From Firmicutes bacterium CAG:110 (GTDB taxonomy: Bacteria > Bacillota > Clostridia > Oscillospirales > Oscillospiraceae): 17,353 nucleotides of DNA. Below are positions 1 to 7,160 of this stretch, one piece after another. Every line of letters begins with the position of its first letter. Position 1 is the first letter of the stretch. The stretch is from NCBI GenBank assembly GCA_000434635.1, contig HF988149.1, positions 23,591-40,943 on the forward strand. Direction: 5' to 3'. A program made the translations under genes and the position numbers. The notes below the pieces were generated by a model, which searched no databases, was not told where the DNA came from, and saw only the letters and a program-made list of their open reading frames with translations.

Positions 1-31
1 CGTCACCGCCTTTTTCAGAGGATGATTTACC

Positions 32-889
32 ATGACCAACCAAAACAATGGGAAATACCTCCCCCGAAACCGAAAGGGGCGGAAAAATTCTCCCGTTTCC
101 CGAATTCTTCTCGTTGTCGCGCTGGTGTCGGCGCTGATTTTCGGCGTGACGGTGTTCTCCGCTCTCCGCAACCGGATTGCCCTGAAGCGGATGTCCGCGG
201 AGACCGCCCGGGAAACCACGCCAATCTCCACCTCCGCCCCGGCGGAGACGACCGTTCCCACCCAAGCCACCGTCCCGCCCACCACCGCCGCCACCGTGCC
301 GCCCACAGAGCCGCGGGAAATCCTTCCCCGCTTTCTGGAGCTGTACCAGAAAAATCCCGATCTTGCGGGCTGGCTTACCATTCCGGGAACCAGAATCGAC
401 TACCCCGTCATGTACTCCCCCGACGAACCGGAGCGGTATCTCCACGCCAATTTTGACGCTGCCTACAGTTTTGCCGGGCTTCCCTTCCTCGACGCGGCCT
501 GTGATACAGAAAGCGGCAACCGCATCATCTATGCCCACAACATGCTGGACGGCAGCATGTTCCGCACGCTGCTGAAATACCAGCAGAAGGATTTCTGGCA
601 GCGCAATCCGGTGATTTCCTTCAACACCCTTTACGAAGAACAGGAATATGAGGTCGTGGCCGCCTTTTACGACAAGGTCTACAAAAAGAGCGACACAAAT
701 TTCAAATTCTACCAGTTTTATGACACCTCTGACCAGAGCAGCTTCGACGAGGCCATGGCCTATTATCGGGAACACGCGCTCTACGACACCGGCGTCACCG
801 CCCAGTGCGGCGACCTGTTTCTTACTTTGGTCACCTGCGCCTACCAGACGGAGAACGGCCGGTTCGTGGTCGTCGCCCGAAAAAAGTGA
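32..889 (+). CDS. srtB: Class B sortase (SrtB-like transpeptidase)
   Basis: A 285-residue membrane-anchored cysteine transpeptidase of the kind that joins surface proteins to peptidoglycan or to pilin subunits outside the membrane. Seen: a basic N-terminus, one hydrophobic membrane segment at about residues 24-46, a Thr/Pro-rich linker at about 60-95, then the sortase fold. The likely catalytic triad is His169 (in YAHNM), Cys269 (in TLVTC) and Arg277 (in NGRFVV). The stretch GWLTIPGTRIDYPV and the TLVTC form fit class B better than class A. The ATG at 32 has an AGAGGA Shine-Dalgarno nine bases upstream. Length fits the family. No protein with a sorting signal lies in the window, so the substrate is unknown. 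It may end an operon that begins to the left. The class is confident; the substrate role is not. Confidence 0.9.
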   Translation: MTNQNNGKYLPRNRKGRKNSPVSRILLVVALVSALIFGVTVFSALRNRIALKRMSAETARETTPISTSAPAETTVPTQATVPPTTAATVPPTEPREILPRFLELYQKNPDLAGWLTIPGTRIDYPVMYSPDEPERYLHANFDAAYSFAGLPFLDAACDTESGNRIIYAHNMLDGSMFRTLLKYQQKDFWQRNPVISFNTLYEEQEYEVVAAFYDKVYKKSDTNFKFYQFYDTSDQSSFDEAMAYYREHALYDTGVTAQCGDLFLTLVTCAYQTENGRFVVVARKK

Positions 890-959
890 CCGTCCCTCCG
901 CGCCTCGGCCGTTCGGGAGAAATACCCGCGAAAACATATGTTTTTTATGAAAAAATCAT

Positions 960-988
960 TTGACAAATGACGCAAAAGCCTATATAAT
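960..988 (+). promoter_or_regulatory. Consensus sigma-A promoter of yceD-rpmF
   Basis: TTGACA (960-965) and TATAAT (983-988) are separated by exactly 17 bp, a perfect match to the housekeeping promoter consensus. Transcription would start near 995, giving a leader of about 26 nt before the yceD ATG at 1021. This suits strong growth-linked expression of a ribosomal protein operon. Confidence 0.92.
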
Positions 989-1020
989 ATCTAGGCACGA
1001 CTGTGAGAAGGGGGGAAAGT

Positions 1021-1521
1021 ATGCTGCTGGGGCTTTCCAAAATCATTGACAGTCCGGGCGCGTCAGTCACCTTTTCCACAACCGTTGACCTGAGTGATCT
1101 TTGTTACGGTGTCAGCTACCCTGTGTCCGAGCCGGTCGCGGCAGAGGGCACGGTGCGGAACACCGCGGGTGTTCTCGTGATGACCAGTGAGATCTCCACC
1201 TGCATCCACGGCACCTGCGACCGATGCGCCAGAGATTTTAGCCGGGAAGTCCGCTTCCCCATCGATGTGGTTCTGGTGACGGAATTGGCCGACGAAGAGA
1301 ACGAAGACGAGTGGGTATTCCCTCTGGAGGGAGACAGCGCCGATCTGGACGATATTGTACGGACGGTTTTCGTCCTGAGTCTGGATTCCAAGCTGCTGTG
1401 CAAGGAGGACTGCAAAGGTATTTGCCAGCGCTGCGGCAAAAACCTGAACGACGGCCCCTGCAGCTGCCAGAAGGAGCTTGATCCCCGATTTGCTGCTTTG
1501 AAGCAGCTTCTTGAGAAGTAA
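1021..1521 (+). CDS. yceD: YceD/DUF177-family protein
   Basis: A 166-residue member of the YceD (DUF177) family, widely encoded just before the L32 gene and linked in other bacteria with rRNA or ribosome metabolism; its exact reaction is not settled. Seen: an acidic middle region and cysteine pairs in two places, CIHGTCDRC near the middle and a C-terminal CKEDCKGICQRCGKNL followed by CSC, which resembles a zinc ribbon. A GTG at 1003 is in frame, but the Shine-Dalgarno (GAAGGGGGGAAA) lies between it and the ATG at 1021, so 1021 is the better start. It is followed by rpmF after 48 bp and shares its promoter. Confidence 0.88.
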   Translation: MLLGLSKIIDSPGASVTFSTTVDLSDLCYGVSYPVSEPVAAEGTVRNTAGVLVMTSEISTCIHGTCDRCARDFSREVRFPIDVVLVTELADEENEDEWVFPLEGDSADLDDIVRTVFVLSLDSKLLCKEDCKGICQRCGKNLNDGPCSCQKELDPRFAALKQLLEK

Positions 1522-1569
1522 GTCCAAAATGAATGCTGTAAAAAGCAGTTTGACCAAGGAGGTGTCACC

Positions 1570-1755
1570 ATGGCTGTTCCTAAGTGTAAAGTGTCCAAGG
1601 CCCGCCGCGATAAGCGCCGTGGCTCCAACTGGAAGCTGTCCGCTCCCAGCGTAGCGGTTTGCCCCAAGTGCGGCGAGCCCGTCATGCCCCACAGAGCCTG
1701 CAAGGCTTGCGGTACCTACAATGGCCGTCAGGTCGTGGCTGTCGAGGCTGAGTAA
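1570..1755 (+). CDS. rpmF: 50S ribosomal protein L32
   Basis: A 61-residue L32 with the standard N-terminus (MAVPKCKVSKARRDKRR) and a zinc-binding set of four cysteines: CPKCG and, ten residues further on, CKACG. This is the zinc-containing (C+) form. A strong AAGGAGGTG Shine-Dalgarno precedes the ATG. The gene follows yceD, a widely conserved pairing, and is closed by a hairpin terminator. Length and motifs are typical. Confidence 0.97.
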   Translation: MAVPKCKVSKARRDKRRGSNWKLSAPSVAVCPKCGEPVMPHRACKACGTYNGRQVVAVEAE

Positions 1756-1772
1756 GCCAAAAAGCGGAAAGC

Positions 1773-1803
1773 AGAGGAAGGTGCGTCGCGCCTTCCTCTT
1801 TTT
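1773..1803 (+). terminator. Rho-independent terminator after rpmF
   Basis: AGAGGAAGG (1773-1781) pairs with CCTTCCTCT (1791-1799), and T-rich sequence follows to 1803. It lies 17 bp after the rpmF stop codon and ends the yceD-rpmF unit. Confidence 0.85.
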
Positions 1804-1881
1804 CCATGCTATTTTGCGTGTTCCAAAAGCAATATTCACCAAAATCGCTCTGTTAAATTTGTATGAATCCACTTTTTTGCA

Positions 1882-1910
1882 TTGCTTTTGCAGGAAAGAT
1901 GTGTCATAAT
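1882..1910 (+). promoter_or_regulatory. Probable promoter of der-plsY-gpsA
   Basis: TTGCTT (1882-1887) and CATAAT (1905-1910) are spaced by 17 bp, 39 bp before the der start codon. The match to sigma-A consensus is moderate. The -35 box lies inside one arm of a 10-bp inverted repeat (1824-1833 and 1881-1890). Confidence 0.6.
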
Positions 1911-1948
1911 AAACTGGATAATCCGTCATATGGAAAGGAAGTGTTACC

Positions 1949-3306
1949 ATGGCAAAACCTCTGGTCGCCATTGTCGGGCGGCCCAATGTGGGCAAATCCA
2001 TGCTTTTCAATAAACTCACAGGGCAGCGCACCTCCATCGTAGAGGACACCCCCGGCGTCACCCGGGACAGAATTTACGGCAGCTGCGAATGGTGCGGGCG
2101 CACCTTCTCCCTGGTGGACACCGGCGGCATCGAGCCGGGTACGGACAGCGAAATGCTCAAATTCATGCGCCGGCAGGCGGAGATCGGCATTGAGCGCAGG
2201 CGGAGATCGGCATTGAGCTGGCCGACGCCATCATCATGGTGGTAGACGTGCATTCCGGCGTCACCGCCGCCGATCAGGACGTGGCCACCATGCTGCGCAA
2301 ATCCGGCAAGCCCATTGCGCTCGCCGTGAACAAGTGCGACTCCGTCGGCCCCGTGAATCCCGATGTGTACGAATTCTACAGTCTCGGCATCGGCGACCTG
2401 TTTGAGACCTCCGCCATCCACGGCCACGGTACCGGCGATCTGCTGGACTGGGTTCTGGAAAACATCCCGGAGGATTCCGGTGAGGAGGAGGACAGCGACG
2501 TTATCAAGGTCGCCATCGTGGGCAAGCCCAATGTGGGCAAGTCCAGCCTGTTAAACCGTATTCTCGGCGAGGAACGGGTCATCGTCTCCGACGTGGCAGG
2601 CACCACCCGGGACGCCATCGACTCCTATTTTGAAAACGAGACCGGGAAATACTGCTTCATCGACACCGCCGGTATGCGCCGGAAAAGCAAGGTGGACGAT
2701 GCCATCGAAAAATATTCCAACATGCGTTCCATCAGCGCCATCGACCGGGCGGATGTGTGCCTGATCCTCATTGACGCCAACGACGGCGTTACCGAGCAGG
2801 ACACCAAGATCGCCGGTCTTGTCCACGAAGCGGGCAAAGCCGCCGTCATCGTGGTCAACAAATGGGACGCGGTTGAGAACAAGGAAACCAACACCATGCG
2901 GGATATGGAGGCGAAAGTCCGTCAGGGCCTCAGCTACATGCTCTACGCCCCGGTGCTGTTCCTCTCCGCCCTCACCGGCCAGCGGGTGGACAGGCTCTTT
3001 CAGGTCATTCAGGACGTTCACGCCCAGAATACCAGCCGCATCACCACCGGCGCGCTGAACAGCGTCCTCGCCGACGCCACCGCCCGGGTGCAGCCGCCTA
3101 CGGATAAGGGTCGCCGCCTGAAGATTTTCTACATGACCCAGGCCAGCACCAAGCCGCCCCATTTCGTCATTTTCTGCAACGACGCCCGGCTGTTCCATTT
3201 CTCCTATCAGCGCTATCTGGAAAACCAGATCCGGGAGGTCTTCGGCCTGAACGGCACCCCCATCCGCATCACCATCCGGCAGCGGGGCGACAAGGAGGAC
3301 GAATGA
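1949..3306 (+). pseudogene. der: GTPase Der (EngA), split by a frameshift
   Basis: Der has two tandem GTPase domains and a C-terminal KH-like domain and is needed for 50S subunit maturation. Here it is in two overlapping frames. The first (1949-2245, 98 codons) carries the first P-loop (GRPNVGKS, residues 10-17) and the switch II motif DTGGIE, but leaves the Der sequence after residue 82 and stops at TAG 2243-2245. The second (open from before 2236 to 3306) carries the rest: VVD, NKCD, the second P-loop (GKPNVGKSS), DTAGM, NKWD and the KH-like end. The break is an exact 23-bp tandem duplication at 2173-2218. Deleting one copy gives one 444-residue frame reading IGIELADAIIMVVD across the join, a normal Der. 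An ATG at 2236 overlaps the TAG by 10 bp but has no good Shine-Dalgarno. The family is essential in bacteria tested, so a sequence or assembly error, or a recent reversible duplication, is likely. The start has AAGGAAGTG upstream; plsY follows directly. Confidence 0.93.
2173..2218 (+). repeat. Exact 23-bp tandem duplication inside der
   Basis: Two identical 23-bp copies lie end to end, 2173-2195 and 2196-2218, each beginning GCAGGCGGAG and ending CATTGAGC. Because 23 is not a multiple of three, the second copy shifts the reading frame of der. Neither edge extends the match, so the unit is exactly 23 bp. Confidence 0.97.
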
Positions 3307-3929
3307 TGCTCCAGAGAATTCTCATTACCGCCCTTGTCTCCTATTTTCTCGGCAACCATAATGGTGCCATCTGCGTCAGCGCCATGCTTCACGACGACGT
3401 GCGCAGCCATGGCAGCGGCAACGCGGGACTGACCAATTTCATCCGCAGCTATGGCGCGGGGCGCTCCGCGATGGTCATTGCCATCGACGTAGGCAAGGCC
3501 GTCCTCGCCTGTCTGCTGGGCGCTCTTGTGTTCGAGCCTTACGGTCTGCGTCTGGAGGGGATGACCCTTGCAGGTGTCTGTGTAATGCTGGGGCATGATT
3601 TCCCCGCCTTACAAGGCTTCCGGGGCGGCAAGGGCATTTTAAGCGGCTGGTTCATCGCGTGGACGATCGACTGGCGCATCGGGCTGCTCATCGGCGTTGT
3701 TTTCTTCGTGACTTATCTGATTACGAAGTACGTCTCTCTTGGCAGCGTGCTGGCCTCCATTACCTTCGCCGTCGGCTTTGTCGTCTTTCAGCATGACCAC
3801 GTGTACGTCATGGCCGGGGGTATTTTCATGGGCGCGCTGTGCGTCTTCATGCACCGGGCAAACATCCTCCGCCTGATTCGGGGCGAGGAACGGAAAACCA
3901 ATCTCTTTGGGAAAGGAAGCAAATCATGA
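3306..3929 (+). CDS. plsY: Glycerol-3-phosphate acyltransferase PlsY
   Basis: An integral membrane enzyme that moves an acyl group from acyl-phosphate to glycerol-3-phosphate, the first acylation step of phospholipid synthesis. Seen: several hydrophobic segments and the PlsY signatures GSGNAG (with TNF following) and GHDFPALQGFRGGKG. About 207 residues, normal for the family. ATG codons occur at 3303 and 3306; AAGGAGG (3292-3298) is seven bases from the second and only four from the first, so 3306 is preferred. The start overlaps the der stop, and the stop overlaps the gpsA start (ATGA), so the genes are translationally coupled. The next gene, gpsA, makes its substrate glycerol-3-phosphate. 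Confidence 0.93.
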   Translation: MLQRILITALVSYFLGNHNGAICVSAMLHDDVRSHGSGNAGLTNFIRSYGAGRSAMVIAIDVGKAVLACLLGALVFEPYGLRLEGMTLAGVCVMLGHDFPALQGFRGGKGILSGWFIAWTIDWRIGLLIGVVFFVTYLITKYVSLGSVLASITFAVGFVVFQHDHVYVMAGGIFMGALCVFMHRANILRLIRGEERKTNLFGKGSKS

Positions 3930-4924
3930 AAGCAGCAGTAGTTGGCAGCGGCGCCTGGGGTACCGCTTTGGCCGTCCGTCTGTGCAAAAACGGTCACGAC
4001 GTTACCATGTGGACGTACGAAAAGGACAAGATTCCGGAAATGCTGGAAACCCATCACAATCCCCGCCTTCCCGCGGCGGTATTGCCGGAAACTTTAAAAA
4101 TCAGCGGCGATTACGATTGCGTCAGGGGCTGCAAGCTGGTGGTCATGGCAAGCCCCTCCTTCCCTCTGCGCGCCGTCAGCCGGGGCGTGGCTCCTTATAT
4201 TGACGAGGACGCCGTGGTGGTCTCCGTCACCAAGGGCTTGGAGCAGGGCACCCATCTGCGCATGAGTCAGGTGGTCGCGCAGGAGACCGGCAAAAATGTC
4301 GTCGCCCTCACCGGCCCCAGCCATGCCGAGGAGGTCTGCATCAATCTTCCCACCGGTCTGCTGGCTGCCAGCACCGATCAGGCACTTGCGGAATTCGTGC
4401 AGGACGCTTTCATGGCGGACACCCTTCGGGTGTACACCAGCCCCGACCCTGTGGGCGCGGAGCTGGGCGCGGCGCTGAAAAACGTCATTGCCCTGTGCGC
4501 CGGTATCACCGACGGTCTTGGCTTCGGGGACAACGCCAAAGCCATGCTCATGACCCGTGGCCTGACGGAAACCGCCCGTCTGGGCGTGGCGCTGGGTGCG
4601 AAAAAGGAGACCTTCGCCGGGCTTGCCGGTGTGGGCGACCTGATCGTCACCTGCACCTCCATGCACTCCCGCAACCGTCGGGCTGGCATCCTCATCGGTC
4701 AGGGTAAGGATCCCCAGACCGCCATGAAGGAGGTCGGCGCGGTGGTGGAGGGCTATTATGCCGCCAAATCCGCCTATGAGCTGGGCAAGGCAAAGGGCAT
4801 TGACATGCCCATCACCGACGCCGCCTACAAGGTGCTTTACGAAGGCGCGGACGTGAAGGACGCCGTTCAGGCGCTTCTCTCCCGCCAGCGCAAATCCGAA
4901 TCCGAGGACGCGGGCTGGCAATAA
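3926..4924 (+). CDS. gpsA: NAD(P)-dependent glycerol-3-phosphate dehydrogenase
   Basis: A 332-residue cytosolic enzyme that reduces dihydroxyacetone phosphate to sn-glycerol-3-phosphate for phospholipid synthesis. Seen: an N-terminal dinucleotide-binding motif GSGAWGTAL, the segment LTGPSHAEEV, the catalytic-region lysine in ALKNVIALCAGITDGLGFGDN, then RGLTE and GVGDLIVTCTS, all typical of GpsA. The frame is open further upstream, but the ATG at 3926 starts the family's usual N-terminus, has AAGGA eight bases upstream, and overlaps the plsY stop by four bases. Length matches the family. It is the last gene of the operon, followed by a strong terminator. Confidence 0.96.
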   Translation: MKAAVVGSGAWGTALAVRLCKNGHDVTMWTYEKDKIPEMLETHHNPRLPAAVLPETLKISGDYDCVRGCKLVVMASPSFPLRAVSRGVAPYIDEDAVVVSVTKGLEQGTHLRMSQVVAQETGKNVVALTGPSHAEEVCINLPTGLLAASTDQALAEFVQDAFMADTLRVYTSPDPVGAELGAALKNVIALCAGITDGLGFGDNAKAMLMTRGLTETARLGVALGAKKETFAGLAGVGDLIVTCTSMHSRNRRAGILIGQGKDPQTAMKEVGAVVEGYYAAKSAYELGKAKGIDMPITDAAYKVLYEGADVKDAVQALLSRQRKSESEDAGWQ

Positions 4925-4934
4925 CTGCATACGG

Positions 4935-4963
4935 AAAATGGCATCCCTCTGGGATGCCATTTT
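4935..4963. terminator. Bidirectional hairpin terminator after gpsA
   Basis: AAAATGGCATCCC (4935-4947) pairs perfectly with GGGATGCCATTTT (4951-4963) around a TCT loop. The A/T ends allow it to work in both directions. Nearly the same arms recur at 6167-6195 on the other side of the AT-rich block. Confidence 0.9.
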
Positions 4964-5022
4964 GCCTGTCGAAAAGGGTATGCGCCCTTGCTATCGGGTT
5001 TCGTGTGTGCTATACTGAATGT

Positions 5023-5185
5023 CATACTGAACTCCAATTAAAATCTTTAGAAAAGATTTTAATTGCCCGAAGGGCAAGGAGTTCATATGAGACTTGTTTT
5101 GTGATTTCTTTCCTTATAAATCACAAAACTGGCAGCGCCATTAGGCGATGCCTTCCTGATTAAAATCAAAGATTTTAATCAGGAA
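5023..5185. repeat. Five-hairpin element (MITE-like repeat or structured RNA)
   Basis: Five stems follow one another almost without gaps. An outer stem CATA(c)TGAACTCC / GGAGTTCATATG (5023-5035 / 5078-5089, one bulged C) encloses two hairpins: 13 bp at 5036-5048 / 5052-5064 and GCCC/GGGC at 5065-5068 / 5072-5075, which would make a three-way junction. Next come a 12-bp stem at 5096-5107 / 5118-5129, a GC-rich stem at 5131-5139 / 5144-5152 with one G-A mismatch, and a perfect 15-bp stem at 5153-5167 / 5171-5185. The first and last hairpins share ATTAAAATC. The structure is seen directly; whether it is a small non-autonomous mobile repeat or an RNA is inference. Confidence 0.55.
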
Positions 5186-5243
5186 ATAGTATCAGTTCAA
5201 TAAATCGGAATTTGTAAGGAACAGTAAATTTAAATTTATTCTC

Positions 5244-5272
5244 TTGGAGTCTGTTTTTAGAGAAATTAAAAT
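5244..5272 (+). promoter_or_regulatory. Weak candidate promoter for traX
   Basis: TTGGAG (5244-5249) and TAAAAT (5267-5272) are separated by 17 bp, about 90 bp before the traX start. The -10 is good and the -35 is poor. In sequence this AT-rich such matches arise easily by chance. Confidence 0.25.
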
Positions 5273-5362
5273 ATGTTACAGGGTTTTCCCACAGGGTAAA
5301 GATATGTGTGACATGTTGCTTTTGTTAAAAAAGCGGAGATTCGTACAAAAGGTGGAAATGGT

Positions 5363-6103
5363 ATGATGGATAAATATAAAATACTTAATCGGGATGCTAT
5401 TAAGTATATTGCTATGTTTTTAATGTTGTTGAATCATATATCAACGATTTTTATGAAGTCAGGAAAATTATGGTCAGAGCTTTTTATAGATTTGGGATAT
5501 TTTACAGCAATTGTAATGTGTTACTTTCTTGTTGAAGGATATCAATATACGCATTCAAAAAAGAACTATGCAATCAGATTGTTAATTTTTGCTTTGATCT
5601 CTGAATTTCCATATTGTTTTGCTTTTACGGAAAGTGGAATATTGGAATTTCAAGGACTTAATATGCTATTTACCCTATTAATTTGTTTTTGTATTCTGAC
5701 TGTAGTTGAAAAAGTGTCAAATATAGTTTTAAAAATCATCTGTGTGTTAGGGTTGATTCTGCTCTCTCTGATTTCGGACTGGGCATTATTAGCACCTATA
5801 TTTACATTGTTATTTATTTGGAGTCGTAATTCAGAAATTAAAATCAAATATGCATTTGCTGTTTCAATGTTGTTATTTGGAACTTTCAATTTCTTAGGCG
5901 GTATTGGAAGATTTTCTATAAAAACAAATATAATTTATGCAATAGGAAGTATGTTGGGTATTGCACTTGCCGGAATTGCAATCATATATTTTTATAATGG
6001 CAAACGAATGAATAAAGGAAAGAAATTCTCTAAGTGGTTCTTTTATTTCTTCTATCCTGTACACCTATTTATATTAGGATTGATCAGAGTTTGTTTTTTC
6101 TGA
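5363..6103 (+). CDS. TraX-family membrane protein
   Basis: A 246-residue polytopic membrane protein that resembles the TraX family, named for the F-plasmid protein needed for N-acetylation of pilin; most chromosomal members have no known role. Seen: the N-terminal block LNRDAIKYIAMFLMLLNHI, a succession of about eight hydrophobic segments, and the C-terminal YPVHLFILGLI that is typical of the family. ATG codons lie at 5363 and 5366; AAGGTGG is seven bases before the first. Codon use is very AT-rich (many ATA, TTA, AAA, TTT) and unlike every other gene here, which points to recent acquisition. It stands alone between two terminator hairpins. An acyltransferase-like activity is possible but not shown. 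Confidence 0.8.
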   Translation: MMDKYKILNRDAIKYIAMFLMLLNHISTIFMKSGKLWSELFIDLGYFTAIVMCYFLVEGYQYTHSKKNYAIRLLIFALISEFPYCFAFTESGILEFQGLNMLFTLLICFCILTVVEKVSNIVLKIICVLGLILLSLISDWALLAPIFTLLFIWSRNSEIKIKYAFAVSMLLFGTFNFLGGIGRFSIKTNIIYAIGSMLGIALAGIAIIYFYNGKRMNKGKKFSKWFFYFFYPVHLFILGLIRVCFF

Positions 6104-6166
6104 TATTTTCAAAAGCTGACCGTTTTTCCCTTACACCTTTCCTCCGCAAGACCCTTGAAATACGCC

Positions 6167-6195
6167 AAATGGCATCCCGTCCGGGATGCCATTTT
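6167..6195. terminator. Bidirectional hairpin between traX and the rluA-type gene
   Basis: AAATGGCATCCC (6167-6178) pairs perfectly with GGGATGCCATTT (6183-6194) around a GTCC loop. It directly abuts the stop codon of the leftward rluA-type gene and can also end transcription from traX. The arms match those of the hairpin at 4935-4963. Confidence 0.85.
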
Positions 6196-7160
6196 CATAT
6201 TTTCACATCGGGAAAATACTGCTCCGCGAAATCCACCTTTTCCACCCGGAAGGACTTGCCGTTCAAGTAGGCCAGCGCCCCGGCATCCGTGGTGAAGGTG
6301 AAGGTCAGCTTGTAGGAATACAGCGCCTGGTAGTTCCGGTCGAAGCGCTTGTCCAGCTTGCCGTACTTGCCGTCTCCCAGCAGGGGGTGTCCCGCGTGGG
6401 CAAACTGGGCGCGGATCTGGTGCGTCCGACCGGTGATCAGCTCGCACTCCACCAGGGAAAGCCCCGCCGCGGTTGCGAGAGTTTTGTAATTGGTCTGGCA
6501 GGTCTTGCTGCCGGGCTGGGGCGTGTCCGTGACGTACACCCGGTTTTTCTGGGCGTCCTTGAAGAGATACCCTTTCAGGCTCCCCTCTTTGGGCTTGGGG
6601 CTTCCTTCCACGATTGCAAGATATCGCTTGTCGATCTCCCGATCCTTGATCTTCTGATTCATCACCCGCAGGGCTTCCGCCGTCTTGGCGGCGATCACGA
6701 TGCCCCCGGTGTTCCGGTCAATCCGGTTGCACAGCGCCGGGGTGAAGGCGTTTTCCTCCCGGGGACGCCACTCCCGCTTCTGGTACAGATAGGACTGGAT
6801 GTGGTCGATCAGGGTGCGGCCATATTCCGCGCCGTCGTGGGGATGCACCGCAAGGCCAGGGCGCTTGTCCACAAGCAGAATGTTTTCGTCCTCGTAGACG
6901 ATGTTCAGATTGGGATTCGCCACGGTGAGGTAGGCGTTGTCCTCCCGGGGCTTGTCAAAAAACTCGTCGTTGATATACAGCTGCAAGACATCGCCCTCTT
7001 GCAGCCGGGTGTCCCGGTCAATGCGCTTGCCGTTGCACTTGATGCGCTTGATGCGGATATATTTCTGCGCCAGAGAGGCCGGAAGCAGCGGGACTGCCTT
7101 CGCAAGAAAACGATCTAAGCGCTGACCTGCGTCGTTCTGGCCGATGGTAAACTCTTTCAT
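6195..7160 (-). CDS. RluA-family pseudouridine synthase
   Basis: A 321-residue enzyme that isomerises specific uridines to pseudouridine in structured RNA, probably 23S rRNA; which uridine cannot be told. Seen: an S4-like RNA-binding N-terminus (residues about 1-65, with the usual GxRLDRFL pattern as AGQRLDRFL), then the RluA catalytic domain with LLVDKRPGLAVHP and CNRIDRNTGGIVIAAKT, in which Asp148 is the expected catalytic residue, and a late LITGRTHQIRAQFAHAGHPLLGD motif. The family's usual HRLD is NRID here. The ATG overlaps the hprK stop by four bases (ATGA), so translation is coupled to hprK. RluC/RluD-type is most likely. Confidence 0.92.
   Translation of the reverse strand: MKEFTIGQNDAGQRLDRFLAKAVPLLPASLAQKYIRIKRIKCNGKRIDRDTRLQEGDVLQLYINDEFFDKPREDNAYLTVANPNLNIVYEDENILLVDKRPGLAVHPHDGAEYGRTLIDHIQSYLYQKREWRPREENAFTPALCNRIDRNTGGIVIAAKTAEALRVMNQKIKDREIDKRYLAIVEGSPKPKEGSLKGYLFKDAQKNRVYVTDTPQPGSKTCQTNYKTLATAAGLSLVECELITGRTHQIRAQFAHAGHPLLGDGKYGKLDKRFDRNYQALYSYKLTFTFTTDAGALAYLNGKSFRVEKVDFAEQYFPDVKI

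Larger units (their letters stand above)
4964..5362. other. Gene-free stretch between gpsA and traX
   Basis: About 400 bp without a convincing gene. From 4964 to 5022 nothing was recognised. A five-hairpin element occupies 5023-5185. The remainder is strongly AT-rich and holds a perfect 14-bp palindrome, TAAATTTAAATTTA, at 5225-5238, a weak candidate promoter at 5244-5272 and the traX Shine-Dalgarno AAGGTGG at 5349-5355. The only open frames are short and lack ribosome binding sites. Confidence 0.6.

Noticed and set aside
890..959. Possible terminator after the sortase gene
   Set aside because: No stem of useful length followed by a T-run could be found; the region shows only short GC-rich matches.
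1063..2061. 332-codon leftward open frame across yceD, rpmF and the der start
   Set aside because: It runs antisense through three well-supported genes, a promoter and a terminator, so it is a chance frame.
3839..3925. Upstream extension of gpsA to an ATG at 3839
   Set aside because: It lies inside plsY, adds residues unlike any GpsA N-terminus, and the ATG at 3926 has the Shine-Dalgarno and the ATGA overlap.
5225..5238. 14-bp palindrome TAAATTTAAATTTA upstream of traX
   Set aside because: Made only of A/T runs in AT-rich DNA, where such palindromes are common; not enough to call an operator.
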